From Rhizobium sp. ACO-34A (GTDB lineage Bacteria > Pseudomonadota > Alphaproteobacteria > Rhizobiales > Rhizobiaceae): 64,000 bases of DNA. Under the pieces are notes generated by a model. It did not search any database, was not told the DNA's origin, and saw only the letters and a list, made by a program, of their open reading frames with translations. The position numbers and the translations under genes are program-made. Positions 47,162 through 56,252 of the stretch are shown in pieces; within the stretch, counting starts at the first letter, position 1, and each line of letters starts with the position of its first letter. The stretch lies in the NCBI GenBank assembly GCA_002600635.1, contig CP021373.1, forward strand, positions 62,001 through 126,000, read 5' to 3'.

Positions 47162-48652
47162 ATGCAGCCATCGACAGCGGATGTTTCAGCCTCCCCCTGC
47201 CCCGCATTTGGAGCGGCGGCGCTTGCGGCACTTGAAGCACAGGTGGCGCGCGAGCTGGCGATGATCGAAGCCGGCCAGCGCGAGTGGGTGCCGGAGCGGC
47301 ACGACGCCGCGGGCGAGGTGATGGCCGATGTGGTCATCGTCGGCGCCGGCCTCTCGGGCCTGTCAGTCGCCTTCGGGCTGAAGCGGCAGGGCGTCCAGCG
47401 CGTGGTTTTGATCGACGCCGCGCCGGAGGGGCGCGAGGGGCCGTGGATCACCACGGCGCGCATGCGCACCCTGCGCTCGCCGAAGACGCTGACCGGGCCG
47501 GATCTCGGAATACCCTCATTGACCTATCGCGCCTGGCATGAAGCCAGCTTCGGCGCGCGGAACTGGGACGCGCTGGACAAGATCGACCGGGTCGACTGGA
47601 TGGCCTATCTCGGCTGGTTCCGTGCGGTTCTCGGGCTGAAGGTGCGCAACGACACCAGGCTCATCCGCATCGAACCCGGCCAAATCGAATCGGGCTACGG
47701 CTATCTGCGCCTGCAGGTGGAAGAACATGGCGTGGCGAAGGAAATTGCCGGCCGCAAGGTGGTGATCGCCACCGGTCTGGAAGGCGCCGGCCAGCTGAAC
47801 GTGCCGGGCGTCATCCGCGAAAACCTTGCGCGCGACCTCTGGACCCATAGCGGCGAGGAGATCGATGCTGCTTTTCTCGCGGGCAAGCGGATCGGCGTGC
47901 TGGGGGCTGCGGCATCGAGCTTCGACTGGGCGGTGACGGCGCTGGAGGCAGGCGCGGAAAGCGTCACGGTTCTGGCGCGCTCCTCCGTCATGCCGCGCAC
48001 GGAACTGCTGGACTGGTCGAATTTTCCGGGCTTCCTCAACCATTTCGCCGATCTCGACGATCGCAGCCGCTACCGCTTTACCCGGCGGATGTTCGCCTTC
48101 AAGACGCCGCCGACCAACGAGATGTTCAACCGCGCCATGGCCTTCGACGCCTGCCGGCTGGTGACGGGAGCCGACCTGCGCTCGGTCGCCATGGATGGCG
48201 ATGACATCCTGATCGGCACCAGCGCCGGCGATTTCCGATTCGACCATCTGCTGCTCGGCACCGGCTACCGCGTCGATCTCGCCTGCCGGCCGGAGCTTTC
48301 CAACCTGATCGGCTCGGTCGCCACCTGGGCCGACCGTTTCGTGCCCAACGAGGGCGAGGACGACAGCGACCTGCTCGCCTATCCCTATCTCGGCCCGGCC
48401 TTCGAATTTCAGGAAAAGGCGCCGGGCGCGCTGCCGATGCTCGCCGACATCCACGTCTTCAACAACGCCGCGGTTCCGAGCCTCGGGCCGGTCTGCAACG
48501 GCATTACCGGCCTGAAATCCGGCGTGCCGAAACTGGTCTCCGGCCTCTGCCGCGGCCTCTTCCAGGCCGATGCCGAGCATTTCTACCGCTCGCTCGACGG
48601 CTACGACAAGATCCATTTCCAGCCGGAATATTGCTGCGACGGGGTGGCCTGA
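47162..48652 (+). CDS. FAD/NAD(P)-binding flavoprotein (monooxygenase-like)
   Basis: The 496-residue protein has an N-terminal FAD-binding Rossmann motif (VVIVGAGLSGLSVAFGLKRQG) and a second nucleotide-binding site (KRIGVLGAAASSFDWAVTALEAGA), with the ATGLEGAG motif between them, as in class B flavin monooxygenases. The FxGxxxHxxxW/D fingerprint is not clear. It is divergent from the amide-catabolic operon, so it may provide an oxidative first step for the same substrate. Substrate unknown. Confidence 0.85.
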   Translation: MQPSTADVSASPCPAFGAAALAALEAQVARELAMIEAGQREWVPERHDAAGEVMADVVIVGAGLSGLSVAFGLKRQGVQRVVLIDAAPEGREGPWITTARMRTLRSPKTLTGPDLGIPSLTYRAWHEASFGARNWDALDKIDRVDWMAYLGWFRAVLGLKVRNDTRLIRIEPGQIESGYGYLRLQVEEHGVAKEIAGRKVVIATGLEGAGQLNVPGVIRENLARDLWTHSGEEIDAAFLAGKRIGVLGAAASSFDWAVTALEAGAESVTVLARSSVMPRTELLDWSNFPGFLNHFADLDDRSRYRFTRRMFAFKTPPTNEMFNRAMAFDACRLVTGADLRSVAMDGDDILIGTSAGDFRFDHLLLGTGYRVDLACRPELSNLIGSVATWADRFVPNEGEDDSDLLAYPYLGPAFEFQEKAPGALPMLADIHVFNNAAVPSLGPVCNGITGLKSGVPKLVSGLCRGLFQADAEHFYRSLDGYDKIHFQPEYCCDGVA

Positions 48653-48763
48653 GGGGCGGATTGAGGGGGGCTGCGTTTGGGGCTGACGCTTGCGACAACA
48701 GGTTTTGAAGCGAGCCAACTGAAATCAGACGGCTTGTAAGGCAACTGGCTTCGGGCATGGGTT

Positions 48764-48795
48764 CCTTTGCCTTTGCCTTTGCCTTTGCCTTTGCC
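48764..48795. repeat. Hexanucleotide tandem repeat (CTTTGC)n
   Basis: About five tandem copies of CTTTGC lie in the non-coding stretch after the flavoprotein gene. Copy number may vary between strains. No gene is phased by it. Confidence 0.8.
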
Positions 48796-48952
48796 GGCTT
48801 TGCGGCTTTCATCTGTCCGTGTTCGGTCTTGGCCTCGGGGCTTAGGCACTGAATGACTGCTGGATCTGCGGCAACATAGTCTTTGATTTTTCGCATGCCG
48901 TTATCGCAAAACCGCTGCACACTTTTGCGCGGTATGCCTTCGGCCTTCGGCC

Positions 48953-49140
48953 TCACCCCCCTCTGGCCTGCCGGCCATCTCCCCCTCAAGGGGGGAGATC
49001 GGAAAGTGGATGCCGCTCGTTTCCTCTCTAATGAAAACACTTTCGTCATGTGGGGAGAACGTTGGGAAGGTATAAAGACCAGCTGTTCTGCTGATCTCCC
49101 CCCTTGAGGGGGAGATGCCCGGCAGGGCAGAGGGGGGTAA
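48953..49140. repeat. RIME-like inverted doublet
   Basis: Two copies of a 48-50 bp unit, each containing CTCCCCCTCAAGGGGGGAGA or its complement, are arranged in opposite orientation (48953-49002 and 49092-49139) around a spacer of about 90 bp. The arrangement matches the doublet at 51950-52137, including part of the spacer (GCCGCTCG). This looks like a non-autonomous mobile palindrome family. Confidence 0.7.
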
Positions 49141-49285
49141 CCACGGAGAACCAGCGTGGGCTTTTACACTCTGGAACACGGAAGATGCGGCGCGCTTCTG
49201 TGCAATGCTCCCGGCCCTCCTCTTCTCAGCGAAGTCCGCAAATGCGCCCGCCATCCGGGTTGCATGATCGCGCCCCCTGATGCAC

Positions 49286-50353
49286 TCAGTCCCCGAATTC
49301 CACCAGCCCCACGCGCCGGGCGGCGACGACCTTGTAGAGGGGGTCGCCGGTGTAGCGGAATTCCTCGAAGGCGGAGAAGACGAGCGAGTGGTCGTGTTCG
49401 TCATTGGAGGCGACGGCGGCGGCGGCGATGACGTCGTCGGGCGGCACGGGCACGGCGCGCCAGCGGTCGAGAACCTCGGGCGAAGGCAGGTCGGGCATGC
49501 CGATCTTCGGATAGAGCGCCATGACGACTTCCCAGAAATGCATGGCGAGCCGCTGTGGTTCGTCCAGATGGGGGCTGACCAGCCGGAGCCAGTGGCAGCC
49601 GGTGACGGCATGCAGCGCCTCGAAGCTCATGGTGGCGGCAAAGAGCGTGAGCGATGCGGGGCGCATGCGGTCCAGCAGATCCGGCGTTGGTGCGAGCCGC
49701 CCGAGATATCCCTGAAACGCCGGGAGCCTGCCCATGGCCTCGATCCATTTCCACAGGAGATAGGTGGGGGCATCGACATCGCGAAGCCGGAGATCGGCAT
49801 GCATTTGAAGGATCGGCGCAAGCGGATCGGCAACATCGCGGTGGTTTTCCGCCGGAATGGCGTCGTAAGACAGATAGGTGGCGGCCCAGTAACCGAGGGC
49901 GACGGCGATTTCGGCGTCGTCATCGCGTAGCACCGCATAGGCAAGCCGCATCAGGCCATGGGTGGCGGAGGCGGCGATGCCGGGAAAGAGCCGCGGCAGA
50001 TAGCGACGAATGGTGGCATGCCCGCCGATTTCGGCGACGACGCCTTCGAAGAAGCGCCGGAGATCGCCTTCATGCTCGCGCTTTCCGAGCGCGCTTTCCC
50101 AGTTGGTCTCGTCGATGAGCGTCACCGGTGACGGCGGGAAGGGAACGGCGTGGATGCGGGTATAATGCTCCGCATATTCTTCGAGCCGCGCCGGCGAAGC
50201 GCCGAGCCGACCCATGGCTTCCAGAACCATGGGCAGGTGATTGGCGAGCAGCACCGGAAATTCGCCGCTGTGACGGCCGACATCAGCAATCAGCGAAGGC
50301 AGCCGTTCGCCGGCCGAGGGATCGGGATAAATGCTTTTCAGGACAGTGACCAT
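49286..50353 (-). CDS. Questin oxidase-like protein (DUF4243)
   Basis: The 355-residue helical protein matches the questin oxidase-like family: FPVLLANHLPMVLEAMGRLGAS, RRYLPRLFPGIAASATHGLM RLAYAV and ALGYWAATYL, with SFEALHAVTGCHWLRLVSPH near the C-terminus. Fungal members carry out Baeyer-Villiger-type ring opening of anthraquinones without an obvious cofactor. The role in bacteria is unknown. It is next to a flavoprotein gene with which it converges. Confidence 0.8.
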   Translation of the reverse strand: MVTVLKSIYPDPSAGERLPSLIADVGRHSGEFPVLLANHLPMVLEAMGRLGASPARLEEYAEHYTRIHAVPFPPSPVTLIDETNWESALGKREHEGDLRRFFEGVVAEIGGHATIRRYLPRLFPGIAASATHGLMRLAYAVLRDDDAEIAVALGYWAATYLSYDAIPAENHRDVADPLAPILQMHADLRLRDVDAPTYLLWKWIEAMGRLPAFQGYLGRLAPTPDLLDRMRPASLTLFAATMSFEALHAVTGCHWLRLVSPHLDEPQRLAMHFWEVVMALYPKIGMPDLPSPEVLDRWRAVPVPPDDVIAAAAVASNDEHDHSLVFSAFEEFRYTGDPLYKVVAARRVGLVEFGD

Positions 50354-50529
50354 GATCGCGAAACCGTTCTTTCGTCCCGGAAATACCCCCGTGAACGCGG
50401 GCGACAGCCTTGGGACGCTAAATCATCAATAAAGAACAATATCTAACACAAAGAAACAAAAGGCAACCTGATGCGCTTTCGTTCCGGCCAGATTTATCGG
50501 GTTGTCTGGTGTTTTTCGAGGCGGGGCGT

Positions 50530-50829
50530 TCAGAACGGAAGTTTTTCATCCGGGTCGTAGTCAAAGACTTCCTGCGGATGCCGGCGATAGGCGATGAAGT
50601 CGAGATTATCGCCCAGATGGGCCCATTTTTCCTGCTTGCCCGGGCGTCGGCCGATCCACAGTGGATGGCGGAAACGGATCAGTCTGCCGGAGCGCAGGCG
50701 GACATCCACGGAACCGTTGTCGAAGGGCGGCGGCCCGCCGTGCCACTCGATCCAGCCATGGTTCGGCTGGTCCTGGAAAATCCCCCACCTGCCGGTGAGC
50801 TTGTCTTCTTCCCAGTTGCCGTCTGCCAT
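50530..50829 (-). CDS. Hypothetical protein, 99 residues
   Basis: The acidic/aromatic protein starts MADGNWEEDKLTGRWGIFQD and ends QEVFDYDPDEKLPF, with HGGPPPFDNGSVDVRLRSG in the middle. It is rich in Trp, Asp and Pro and predicted soluble. No family is recognised. It stands alone, with codon use like that of its neighbours, 84 bp before the DeoR stop. Confidence 0.65.
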   Translation of the reverse strand: MADGNWEEDKLTGRWGIFQDQPNHGWIEWHGGPPPFDNGSVDVRLRSGRLIRFRHPLWIGRRPGKQEKWAHLGDNLDFIAYRRHPQEVFDYDPDEKLPF

Positions 50830-50912
50830 GTCCTGCCGCCTTTCGCGAGTCGCGGACAGTCTACCATTCACAGGCGATGGCGGTCAGGGATCCGGGGAAG
50901 AAAAAGGGCCGC

Positions 50913-51746
50913 TCAGCCGGCGACGATGATCTCGACGCCGGCGTCGGTCAGCGCCTTGTAGAGGTCGCCGGTCGGCATCTCGTCGCAGATCAGCGTGTTG
51001 AACTCGGTGAGTGCGGCGACATAGACCAGCGACATGTTGTTGAATTTAGTGGAATCGCACAACACCACACGCCGCGAGGCGCGGGAGAGATAGATGCGCT
51101 TCATGTCGGTCTCTTCGAAGGAATAGTCGAAGATGCCGTCCGGGGTCAGCCCGGAAACGCCGACGAAGGCGACGTCGAACCACAGGGATTCGAACTGGCT
51201 CATGGCGGAAGCGCCGCTGGTCGACATTTCCTCGCCGCGAATGCGGCCGCCGGCGAGATAGATCTCGGCCCCCTTGCCGGCGAGATGCGCGGCGCTGCGG
51301 ATGCTGTTGGTGAAGATCTTGGTGTGCTGGCGGACGGAAAGGGTTTCCGAGACGAAATAGGTGGTCGTGCCGACATCGAGCGCGATGCTGCGGGCACCGG
51401 CCGCCAGATCGGCGGCGGCATAGGCGATGCGGCGTTTCAGGTTCTCGTTGCGCACGAGGCGGGTCTCGAAAGCGGGTTCCTCGCTATCGGCGGTATCGTT
51501 CGCCGGCATGGCTGGGGCACGGTCGGGCTTGACCGCGCCGCCATGGGTGCGGATCAGCTTGCCTTCCTTTTCCAGCTCGACGAGATCGCGGCGAACGGTC
51601 ATTTCCGAAACGGAAAGCTGCTGCGCCAGATCGCTGACCGTCACGGAGCCGACGCGGCCGATCGCTTCCACGATCGCAGCCTGCCGGACCTGCGCCAGGA
51701 ATTTGGGCCGCTCGTTCGTTTTCACCGCCGACTGTTCCCTCGCCAT
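50913..51746 (-). CDS. DeoR-family transcriptional regulator
   Basis: The 277-residue protein has an N-terminal DeoR HTH (RQAAIVEAIGRVGSVTVSDL, then LSVSEMTVRRDLVELEKEGK) and a C-terminal sugar-phosphate sensor domain (LDVGTTTYFVSETL, and VFVGVSG-like FVGVSGLTPDGIFDYSFEE). The ATG at 51746 gives the usual lead; an in-frame ATG at 51830 also exists. It probably regulates the kinase/HAD/BtpA genes upstream on the same strand, responding to a sugar phosphate. Confidence 0.9.
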   Translation of the reverse strand: MAREQSAVKTNERPKFLAQVRQAAIVEAIGRVGSVTVSDLAQQLSVSEMTVRRDLVELEKEGKLIRTHGGAVKPDRAPAMPANDTADSEEPAFETRLVRNENLKRRIAYAAADLAAGARSIALDVGTTTYFVSETLSVRQHTKIFTNSIRSAAHLAGKGAEIYLAGGRIRGEEMSTSGASAMSQFESLWFDVAFVGVSGLTPDGIFDYSFEETDMKRIYLSRASRRVVLCDSTKFNNMSLVYVAALTEFNTLICDEMPTGDLYKALTDAGVEIIVAG

Positions 51747-52216
51747 CTGCTCTTGTCTTTCGTTCGTCGCCAATGCCCTTGCGGCAAGGATGGATACCAG
51801 CTTAGCCGAAAGGGAAAATGTTTCAAACAAAGCCTGTTCGAATCAAACACGCAATGCACAGACGATTATGGTCACCTCTGTGCGAAAGTACAGGTTGCAC
51901 AGGATGGGGGTGGTTGAGGTTTGGTATGGGACACCGTGGTGGCCTTGGGCACCCCCCTCTGCCCTGCCGGGCATCTCCCCCTCAAGGGGGGAGATCAGAA
52001 GGGTGAAGCCGCTCGCTCCCCTCGTGATGTGGTGGTTTTCCGAAAGGCGGCAGAAAGGTTAGCAGGCCGAGAGGATCGCCGTTCTGCCGATCTCCCCCCT
52101 TGAGGGGGAGATGCCCGGCAGGGCAGAGGGGGGTGAGGCTAGGAACTCCGGTGGAATGATACTGTCTTCACTCCGCACGAGATCGCACGCCAAACCCAAA
52201 ACGGCTGAACCCTGCC
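51747..52216. other. Non-coding interval with RIME-like doublet
   Basis: About 470 bp between the DeoR gene and the HAD gene. It contains the inverted repeat doublet at 51950-52137 and, close to the DeoR start, A-rich sequence with two CAAACA/TCAAAC motifs (51827-51849). No gene is supported. Confidence 0.6.
51950..52137. repeat. RIME-like inverted doublet
   Basis: Two inverted units (51950-51998 and 52089-52137) each carry CTCCCCCTCAAGGGGGGAGA and the flanking GCCCTGCCGGGCAT. Spacer of about 90 bp. Near-identical layout to 48953-49140. Confidence 0.7.
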
Positions 52217-52906
52217 CTACGCCCGGCGCGCGAGGTTCCCTGCCCGTGCGGCCGAAAACAGCGAGACGATGTCGGAAAGCGTGGTGACCGTCATATCCGG
52301 TTTCACGCCCGCGCCCTCTGCCGCCATATCCTCGCCCTGCGCCGTGTAGAACACCGCATAGAGACCGGCGGCTCTCGCAGAGGCAAGCCCGGTGAAGCTG
52401 TCCTCGATGGCGACGATCGAACCGGGGAGAAGGCCAAGCCGTTCGGTGGCCATGCGGTAGGGGATGGGCGAAGGCTTGCCTTCCGCCACGTCGTCGAGGC
52501 TGATCGAAAAGCCGATACAGGAAGAAATTCCCATCGCGTCGAGATTGGCATCGACCACTGCCCGGCAGGAATTGGAAACGCAGGCCTGGGGAATGCCGAG
52601 ATCGGCGAGCATGCGGATGGTCTCGACGGCTCCGGGCATGGTGGTGAGGCTGTGGCGGTGTTCGATATAATGGCGATTGATCGCGTCCAGCCACTCCTGT
52701 TCGGCAAGCCCCGGCGGAAAGCGCGATTGCAGGCGCTTCCACACGTCGCCCATGTGAACGCCGCGAAACGCCATGTCCGGCAGGTCGGTGAGATCGACGC
52801 CGAACCCCTTCGACGCCGCCACCAGCGCGCGGTGATGCAGCGGTTCGCTGTCGACCAGCGTTCCGTCGATATCCCAGGCGACGGCCCGGAAACCGGGCAT
52901 GCTCAT
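52217..52906 (-). CDS. HAD-superfamily hydrolase (beta-phosphoglucomutase-like)
   Basis: The 229-residue protein has HAD motif I with the nucleophile Asp in AVAWDIDGTLVDSEPLHH, motif II VSNSC, motif III Lys (EGKPSPIPY) and motif IV VAIEDSFTG. The helical cap matches subclass I phosphatases and beta-phosphoglucomutases. It starts 4 bp inside the kinase stop (ATGA), so it likely processes the sugar phosphate made by the FGGY kinase. Confidence 0.9.
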   Translation of the reverse strand: MSMPGFRAVAWDIDGTLVDSEPLHHRALVAASKGFGVDLTDLPDMAFRGVHMGDVWKRLQSRFPPGLAEQEWLDAINRHYIEHRHSLTTMPGAVETIRMLADLGIPQACVSNSCRAVVDANLDAMGISSCIGFSISLDDVAEGKPSPIPYRMATERLGLLPGSIVAIEDSFTGLASARAAGLYAVFYTAQGEDMAAEGAGVKPDMTVTTLSDIVSLFSAARAGNLARRA

Positions 52907-54411
52907 GATCCCGCCTTCCAGCGCGGTGCCAGCCGGTCGTAGAGATCGCGGTAGCGGCGGTAGCCGTCGCGGTAGGACTCGACATTTCCGGGCTGCGGCT
53001 CAAGCACTTCCGAGAAGGTGACGAAGCGGGTCACGCCGCGCCAGTCGTCCTCGAGGCCGACGCCGATTGCCGCCGTCCATGCCGCCCCGATGCAGGAGCC
53101 GGGATGGCCCGATAGCCGCTGTACCGGCGCATCGAGCACATCCGCGACGATCTGCATCCATATGGTGCTCTGCGAGCCGCCATCGGAGACGAGGTAACGC
53201 CGGGGATCGTGGCCCATGTCGACGAGAACCTCGACATGATGGCGGATGGCGTAGGCATAGGATTCCAGCAGCGCGCGCCAGAGATGGCCGATATCGTGGG
53301 AAAGGGTGAGCCCTTCCACGACGCCGCGGGCCGCGGGATCGTGGATCGGCGTCTTCTCCCCCAGCAGATAGGGAAGGATGGTCAGCCCGTCGGCGCCTGC
53401 GGGCCGCGCGGAAGCGAGCGTGTCCAGATGCTGATGGATGCTTTTTCCGGCCGCACGCGCGGCTTCACGCTCGCCGCCGGCGAAGGTCTCGACGAACCAG
53501 TTGAGCGCCGAGCCGCCGGTGGACATGCAGCCGTTCGGCATGAACAGGCCGGGCACCAGATGGTAATCGAGGAAGAGGCGCGGATCGGGCTTTACCACAT
53601 CGGTCGCGGTGAGGATATCGACCGCGCCGCCGAATTTCAGGAGCACGTCGCCGGCATCGATGACGCCGGCCCCGAGCGCCGAGGCGATCATGTCGGCGGC
53701 ACCGCCGACGACGGGCGTTCCGGCCGCAAGGCCGGTTTCGGCAGCGCCGCGTGCATCGACCGCGCCCATGATCTCATGGGAGGCCCGCTTCGGCGGAATG
53801 ACATCCGGGCCGATATGGGCGAGCCGCACCAGTTCGTCGTCGATCAGCCCCGTCGAGACATCGACGAAGCCTGCTTCGAGCGCCCAGTTCTGCTCGACCG
53901 CGCGGGAGCGGGTCAGGCGGTAGTTGATGTAGTCGTAGGAACCGAACACGGTGGCGATGCGGGAGAAGACATCGGGTTCGTGGCGTTCGATCCAGCGCAG
54001 CTTGGCGGTGACCAGCTGCTGGTTGATGCCGTTGCCGGCGCGCTTGAGGAAATCGGCCTCGTCCCACTCCTGCCGGAGTTCGGAAACTTCCGCCCCGCAG
54101 CGGCCGTCGCTCTGCTGGATGCTCGGGCGCAGCACCTTGCCTTCGGCATCGAGCAACACCACGGCCGGCAGCATGCCGGTGACGCCGATGGCCTTGATCG
54201 CTGTGGCGTCGAGGCCGCTCTGCTGGAGCAACTCCGCGACGATGGCGCGGACATTCTCCCACCACTCCGCCGGGTTCTCCTCCGCCCAGCCTGCGCGGGG
54301 AGAGGAAAGCGTCACCGGGCGGGTGGCGGTTGCCAGAATGCGGCCGGGCAGCCCGACCAGAATGCCGATGGTCGAGGTTGTCCCGATATCCAGGCCAAGA
54401 ACGACGGTCAT
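52903..54411 (-). CDS. FGGY-family carbohydrate kinase
   Basis: The 502-residue kinase has the N-terminal phosphate motif GLDIGTTSTIG, the catalytic-region NGCMSTGGSALNWFVE and the C-terminal FGGY signature area YLVSDGGSQSTIWMQIVADVL. Substrates in the family include xylulose, ribulose, gluconate and glycerol; which one applies is not decidable. It starts 13 bp after the BtpA-family gene stop. Confidence 0.92.
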   Translation of the reverse strand: MTVVLGLDIGTTSTIGILVGLPGRILATATRPVTLSSPRAGWAEENPAEWWENVRAIVAELLQQSGLDATAIKAIGVTGMLPAVVLLDAEGKVLRPSIQQSDGRCGAEVSELRQEWDEADFLKRAGNGINQQLVTAKLRWIERHEPDVFSRIATVFGSYDYINYRLTRSRAVEQNWALEAGFVDVSTGLIDDELVRLAHIGPDVIPPKRASHEIMGAVDARGAAETGLAAGTPVVGGAADMIASALGAGVIDAGDVLLKFGGAVDILTATDVVKPDPRLFLDYHLVPGLFMPNGCMSTGGSALNWFVETFAGGEREAARAAGKSIHQHLDTLASARPAGADGLTILPYLLGEKTPIHDPAARGVVEGLTLSHDIGHLWRALLESYAYAIRHHVEVLVDMGHDPRRYLVSDGGSQSTIWMQIVADVLDAPVQRLSGHPGSCIGAAWTAAIGVGLEDDWRGVTRFVTFSEVLEPQPGNVESYRDGYRRYRDLYDRLAPRWKAGS

Positions 54412-54424
54412 GAGGAGTTCCGTA

Positions 54425-55225
54425 TCAGCGCAGGGTTTCGACGACGTCCATGAAGCGCTTGACGCGGCTGGCGTCAACTGCGTTCCAGGTGTTGCCATCG
54501 ACCTTGAAGTGGGTGCCGATGACGACGCCCTGCGCCATCGAGAGGATGTCGCGGACATTGTCGATGTTCACGCCGGTATTGGCGAAGACCGGAACGTCCT
54601 TGATGACTTCGCAGACTTCGCGCAGATCCGACTGGTTGGCCGGCTGGCCGGTGATCGGGCCGGAAACGAGGATCGCATCGGCAAGCGAGGAGAAGACGGC
54701 GCTCTTGGCGCGTAGCGCAATCGGGCGCTGGTCGAGCGAATGGGCGAATTCCGCATTGATGTTGAACAGCATCTTCATGTCCTTGCGGCCGAGATTGGCG
54801 CGCAGGCGGGCAGCTCCGGCGCAATCGGGCTCCCACAGGCCCATGTCCGAAGCGAACAGGCCGGTGAAGATTTCGCGCACGAAGCTTGCGCCGGTAACCG
54901 CGCCGATGGCGACGCTCGACAGCGGGTCCCAGAGATAATTGACGCCGAACGGCACCTTCAGCGACGGCTTGATCGCCTGCACGATGGCGGTCATCGCCGC
55001 GATGCTTTCCGGCGAGCCCTTGAAGACATAGGGACGGTCGTTTTCATTGCCGAACATGATGGCGTCGACACCGCCGGCCTGGAGCTTTTCCACGTCCGAC
55101 ATCACGTCATCGATGAGCTTCTGCACGCCGCCATCGGCGTTATAAAGCGGAGAGCCCGGCAATGCCCCGATATGGGCCATGGAAATCACGACTTTCTTGC
55201 GGGCTCCAAAGCAATCAAAAACCAT
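54425..55225 (-). CDS. BtpA/SgcQ family protein (second copy)
   Basis: The 266-residue protein has the signature VISMAHIGALPGSPLYNADG and, at the end, ANTGVNIDNVRDILSMAQGV and GTHFKVDGNTWNAVD. It is only distantly related to the copy at 366-1208. It is followed by the FGGY kinase and HAD genes, so it belongs to a sugar-catabolic operon. AAGGATCTGCAA precedes the ATG. The reaction is unknown. Confidence 0.87.
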   Translation of the reverse strand: MVFDCFGARKKVVISMAHIGALPGSPLYNADGGVQKLIDDVMSDVEKLQAGGVDAIMFGNENDRPYVFKGSPESIAAMTAIVQAIKPSLKVPFGVNYLWDPLSSVAIGAVTGASFVREIFTGLFASDMGLWEPDCAGAARLRANLGRKDMKMLFNINAEFAHSLDQRPIALRAKSAVFSSLADAILVSGPITGQPANQSDLREVCEVIKDVPVFANTGVNIDNVRDILSMAQGVVIGTHFKVDGNTWNAVDASRVKRFMDVVETLR

Positions 55226-55393
55226 TTGCAGATCCTTCAGCGGCGTCAGACTTGCGGGCGAAACTGCCCGTCCGGCGATGTTTCCGGCCCCGTGCCGCTG
55301 GGCGCGGCGAAGGGCCTGTTGGGAGGCGCGGCACGGCTCCGGAAGCCGCGACACGGATGTGAGTTGCAGGAAGCATAGACAGAGAAACGAACG

Positions 55394-55439
55394 TAAGCAA
55401 ACAAAAAAAACATTTGATAAGTTCGATTTTGTTTCTTAT
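55394..55439. promoter_or_regulatory. Candidate DeoR operator between divergent operons
   Basis: TAAGCAAACAAAA at 55394-55406 faces TTTTGTTTCTTA at 55428-55439, an imperfect inverted repeat in the 240-bp gap between the BtpA gene and the SDR gene. CAAACA elements also occur upstream of the deoR-type gene (near 51830). DeoR regulators often bind such A-rich repeats. Confidence 0.45.
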
Positions 55440-55466
55440 CGTGGCGCAGCATAATAAGGAGTATCC

Positions 55467-56252
55467 ATGACCCATCCGGTTTTCCCTGAACTCAGCAACC
55501 GCCGCGCGTTTCTCACGGGAGGCGGCACCGGGATCGGGCTTGCGATTGCCCGCGCGCTCGCGGCCCAGGGCGTGACGGTCGCCATTGCGGACATCAATCT
55601 GAAGTCGGCGGAAGATGCGGCGGCGGAGATCGGCAACGGCGCGATTGCGGTCGAGATCGACGTGCGCAAGCGCTCCTCGGTCGAGACGGCGTTTGCGACG
55701 GCCGTGGAAAAGCTCGGCGGCATCGATATCCTGATCGCCAATGCCGGTGTCTCCACCATGCAGAAGGCGCTGGAACTGACCGATGAGGAATGGGACTTCA
55801 ATTTCGATGTGAACACCCGCGGCATCTTCCTGACCAACCAGATCGCCGGGCGTCATTTCTCTCAAAAAGGCAGCGGCTGCATCGTCAACACTGCATCGCT
55901 GGCCGCCAAGGTCGGCGCGCCGCTTCTGGCGCATTATTCCGCCAGCAAGTTCGCCGTGCTCGGCTGGACGCAGGCCTTTGCCCGCGAACTGGCGCCGCAG
56001 GGCATCCGGGTGAACGCCGTCTGCCCCGGCTTCGTCAAGACCGGCATGCAGAGCCGCGAAATCGAGTGGGAAGCGACGCTGCGCGGCATCTCGCCGGAAC
56101 AGGTGTTCAACGAATATGTCGGCCTGACGCCGCTCGGCCGCATAGAGACGCCCGAGGATGTCGCCGATGTCGTAGTCTTCCTGTGCTCGGAAAGCGCCCG
56201 CTTCATGACCGGACAGGGCATCAATGTCACCGGTGGCGTCTATATGACCTGA
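55467..56252 (+). CDS. Short-chain dehydrogenase/reductase
   Basis: The 261-residue SDR has the NAD(P) motif TGGGTGIGLAIA, the NAG motif LIANAGVS, and the catalytic Tyr-Lys of HYSASKFAVLG, with GGVYMT at the C-terminus. It would oxidise or reduce a sugar alcohol or sugar in the pathway with the FGGY kinase. Divergent from the BtpA operon. Confidence 0.93.
   Translation: MTHPVFPELSNRRAFLTGGGTGIGLAIARALAAQGVTVAIADINLKSAEDAAAEIGNGAIAVEIDVRKRSSVETAFATAVEKLGGIDILIANAGVSTMQKALELTDEEWDFNFDVNTRGIFLTNQIAGRHFSQKGSGCIVNTASLAAKVGAPLLAHYSASKFAVLGWTQAFARELAPQGIRVNAVCPGFVKTGMQSREIEWEATLRGISPEQVFNEYVGLTPLGRIETPEDVADVVVFLCSESARFMTGQGINVTGGVYMT

Larger units (their letters stand above)
48653..49285. other. 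Non-coding interval with repeats
   Basis: About 630 bp between the flavoprotein and questin-oxidase-like genes, which converge. It holds a hexamer microsatellite at 48764 and an inverted pair of RIME-like units at 48953-49139. An open frame on the minus strand spans part of this (KAKAKAKAKEP) but is created by the hexamer repeat and by the repeat units, so no gene is supported. Confidence 0.6.

Noticed and set aside
48504..49049. Minus-strand open frame containing a KAKAKAKAK run
   Set aside because: The run is created by the CTTTGC hexamer repeat and the rest comes from a RIME-like unit and the antisense of the flavoprotein end; no family or ribosome site.
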